A DNA stretch of 64,000 bases from Sinotaia quadrata (lineage: Eukaryota; Mollusca; Gastropoda; Architaenioglossa; Viviparidae), in NCBI GenBank assembly GCA_028829895.1, contig CM054181.1, positions 65,649,259-65,713,258 of the forward strand, written 5' to 3'. Below are positions 61,490 to 64,000 of the stretch, piece after piece. The notes beneath the pieces were generated by a model, which made no database searches, was not told where the DNA came from, and saw nothing but the letters and a program-made list of their open reading frames with translations. Position numbers and translations under genes: made by a program. The stretch's first letter is position 1, and each line of letters begins with the position of its first letter.

Positions 61490-61700
61490 CGCTCACACTC
61501 ACCCCAGAAGCCGCAAGAGACCTTTCATCTTCTCGATGTTCTCGGTCTTGGTCTGCTTCTGGGGGATCCCCATAGCCTCGCGGTGCGTCTGAGATGGACG
61601 GCAGGAGGGCTGGCGGAAGGGGATGAAACAGGCCGCACCTAGTTTGGCGCACACCGCCCTCCGTCTCGGGCGGGGGGGGGGGGGGGGGCGAAGCCCTCCC
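61490..61700 (-). mobile_element. GC-rich SINE-like retroposon, copy B
   Basis: Same block as 28770-28998 and in the same orientation, with a longer poly-G/poly-C tract near 61,670-61,688. The shared minus frame (CAKLGAACFIPF, THREAMGIPQKQTK, NIEKMKGLLRLLG) is open and ends at TGA inside GGGGTGAGTGTGAG. No target-site duplication is obvious around this copy. Confidence 0.65.
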
Positions 61701-62481
61701 TTTGTCAATAGGCGCATGACTTATCGTGCTCAAGATCCCTTGGGGCTGTTAATTATAGGACAGTTTAAGGCTTTAAGCAAAAGTACACCTAAAAAAACTA
61801 CCAAGCAACCACTTTATACTTTATGTTCGCAGCACATTGCATTATATCTCTCCCATCCAGAGCATATATCACTCATTGGCGCTGCCAGGATTTGTAAGCG
61901 AAATCAGCGAAAGTAGATCAAGTCAAACGCTACAGTATGAGAGATGTAATTCTGAGAGCAGACGACACATTAAAATGACGTCTGTTGAGATAACTATGGT
62001 GGGTTGTTGCAATGAAAATGGTTACACCCAGTCTAATGGAAACTGCTTAGATATTTCGCAAGTCTCAAAGACTGTTTAGTTTCTGCAAGAGGAGATAACT
62101 CTAAGAAAAACTGCTTATATCGAAAGATTCAGGAACATTTAGGTTCGGCAAGAGGAGATAAATCTAATGGAAAATGGTGTGTTATCTCTGAAGTCTAGTG
62201 ACTATTCTTGAAATCGCCACATCAAGCCAATCAAAACAAACGAGAGCACTTGGCGAATGATGAATGAGGAAGAATCAATCACCAGTGCGCCTGAAGAGAG
62301 AATGCCAGAGAGAACCGCAGACTCAGATCTTAGAAGAATAAACAATGAGTGAAAAGTCACGGTCGCAGAGCACGCCACTTTTTCCAGTGATGCATTCCCT
62401 TGTAGTTCATCAATGCCGCCAGCGCAGACCTCCACCACATTCGATGGTGTTAAACAATTGAAAACAAATACGTAAAGTCTC
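61701..62481. other. Intergenic, with a loose about 60-bp duplication
   Basis: Between 62,020 and 62,175 phrases AAGAGGAGATAA.TCTAA and AAACTGCTTA.AT recur two to three times. The 78-codon minus frame 62202-62438 has no recognised domain. Confidence 0.45.
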
Positions 62482-63501
62482 TGTTACGTTTCCAGTATTT
62501 ATTTAAAGACCCTGCTTAGAATAATTAAAAGACTTTAAATATAATTAATTCTTCCTCTCATATTCTACGCAGACTGGTTGCTCAATTTATTATCTGACTA
62601 ATTAAAAGTGCGTCTTGTAGTTCAGACGACAAATTTACAGACTAATAAACTGCGAACTTTTAGCTAGATTTGAAAACAGTTAAATCCCTCTAAATTAATA
62701 TGCACTCGTCATCAATCTTTCTGCTCATCCGCCCCCATTCAAATCTAAGAATTAATCTAATTGGTCTATTGTGCATAGAAATCAACTACTAAGAGGTATT
62801 AACAAAGAAAATAAGATTTAATAAAGTTTAACAAATTAACAATAAATCGAATGCAACGCGAATAGTCTTCACTCTGTCTTTACGCGCCTATGCCTGATTT
62901 TTGTCAATCTAAATTGCCAGAAAAGTGTTCCTTTGAGATCTGTACACTTGATTTTGCACTTAGCTCTATTCTTGTATCCTTGGTCTCAACACTCAATCAT
63001 GCCGGTTCGTTCCCTCAGTCCCCCTTTAACGACACACGTGGTGCATAAGGAATGATGTCCCTTTGTTAGTGGCTAGGAACTGGAATTTTTTGCAGCATGG
63101 CCCTCAGAGTGGATTTCGACACGCTTACACCAATAAGCTAATGCAGGTGAGGCATGGGTGAACATGAACCATGAGCCGACCTTGATTCTCTATGGCGCCG
63201 GCTGCCTCTCACGACCCGAGTAAGCTGATGGAATTAGCTAAAATGTGCTCGAAGTGAGGGAGCGGAAGCGTGTGGGTACATATATAGAAAGGTATATTGC
63301 GTATCACGTGACTGTTCGCAAAGCATGTGGTTGGTTCGAGAACTGGACAATGGTCCTAAAGTTACATAACATCTTGACCTGTTCTAGAAGCACCTAGAAA
63401 AAGGAAGCTTTGAACAAAGGGCCAAGGGTTTCAAATATTCGAATTTGAAGTAAACAAGGCAAGTGGGTCACGAAGTCGGACAATTTTATCAGACTGTGAC
63501 A
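62482..63501 (-). mobile_element. Probable 3' LTR of the Ty3/gypsy element
   Basis: On the minus strand a polypurine tract AAAAGCAAGGGGG (63514-63502) is followed directly by TGTCACAG, a classic LTR start. A TATATATG box (about 63,277-63,284) and an AATAAA near the far end fit an LTR. The far boundary is proposed at GTAACA (62,482), giving about 1,020 bp with a near-inverted TGTCAC/GTAACA end, but this edge is uncertain without a second copy. Confidence 0.45.
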
Positions 63502-63724
63502 CCCCCTTGCTTTTGAGGCGTTTATCTTGCCAGAGATAAAATGCCTCCTACAAATTATGTATGATAAAATGTAGAAGTCCACAATGAAGAAAAATTTACA
63601 CAAAAAAAATTTCGACATTCCTAGAAATAAAGTGTGCAACTATATTTCATATTTACAGGAAGGAATCCGTAGGGTTCAGTTAATTGATTAAACAACATTC
63701 TATCAGTACCGGCACTTGATGGCA

Positions 63725-64000
63725 TCAAGCACGACTCATGTAATCTGCGCCAACATTCAAAGACCCTTTGATGTAATGAATATTTGCGTCATACTGTGTC
63801 AGAAACAAAGACCAACGCATTAAACGGCTGTTTGTAAATTGCGCCTGTCCGAGAAAGGCCAACGGCTGGTGATCGCACTCAATGACAAAGGTTTTTCCGT
63901 ACAAATAGTTTTCGAACTTTTTTATGGCCCAAACTATTGCAAGACATTCCTTTTCACTGGTGGAATATTTCTGTTCAGTAGTTGTGAGTTTACGGCTTGC
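63725..64000 (-). CDS. Ty3/gypsy polyprotein, RNase H domain, 3' end (partial)
   Basis: Ninety-one intact codons run in from the right edge to a TGA at 63727-63725. Diagnostic segments are TEQKYSTSEKECLAIVWA (with the catalytic Glu), CDHQPLAFL (catalytic Asp) and LNVGADYMSRA (final Asp), the RNase H fold that follows reverse transcriptase in Ty3/gypsy pol. The first catalytic Asp lies outside the window. There is no frameshift in the visible part. The protein ends right after the RNase H signature, without the integrase expected in canonical gypsy elements; see findings. Confidence 0.93.
   Translation of the reverse strand, partial: ASRKLTTTEQKYSTSEKECLAIVWAIKKFENYLYGKTFVIECDHQPLAFLGQAQFTNSRLMRWSLFLTQYDANIHYIKGSLNVGADYMSRA

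Overview
The window looks like nuclear DNA from an invertebrate animal. It is AT-rich, has GT-AG introns and animal-type orthologues, and is packed with micro- and minisatellites. A mollusc, perhaps a gastropod, is my best guess. That guess rests on overall texture, not on a diagnostic sequence. Only the first 11 kb holds convincing genes. The remaining 53 kb is repeat-dominated intergenic or intronic DNA, with several mobile-element remnants.

Genes (about 2.6-10.8 kb): a divergent pair. On the minus strand is PIGM, the ER mannosyltransferase that adds the first mannose to GPI anchors. Three exons are visible (6945-6787, 3926-3379, 2888-2627) and the last roughly 95-100 codons must lie left of the window. 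On the plus strand is ASTE1 (asteroid homologue, FEN1/XPG-like nuclease), complete in two exons (7590-8705 and 9153-10817). The start codons are 644 bp apart, so they may share a bidirectional promoter. The proteins act in unrelated processes (ER GPI-anchor synthesis and nuclear DNA repair), so sharing a promoter need not mean shared function.

Repeats (13.7-60.7 kb): about thirty tandem arrays, many with periods of 33-50 bp, plus (CA)n, (CT)n and GATA/GACA microsatellites. Notable ones are a 108-bp higher-order array (26.2-26.5 kb), two long arrays with same-period subfamilies (30.1-30.9 and 32.7-33.8 kb), a 105-bp duplication carrying perfect cAMP-response-element octamers (31.6 kb), and a nearly invariant 67-bp satellite of about 17 copies (59.2-60.4 kb).

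Mobile elements: a 381-bp non-autonomous Helitron with both diagnostic ends (48,458-48,838); a GC-rich SINE-like retroposon in two copies, one flanked by a perfect 15-bp target-site duplication (28.8 and 61.5 kb); a dispersed family of about 1.2-1.4 kb in opposite orientations at 15.7-17.1 and 44.3-45.5 kb; and, at the right edge, the RNase H end of a Ty3/gypsy polyprotein on the minus strand, followed after only 223 nt by a probable 3' LTR. That leaves no room for integrase downstream of RNase H. I found no tRNA, rRNA or CRISPR.
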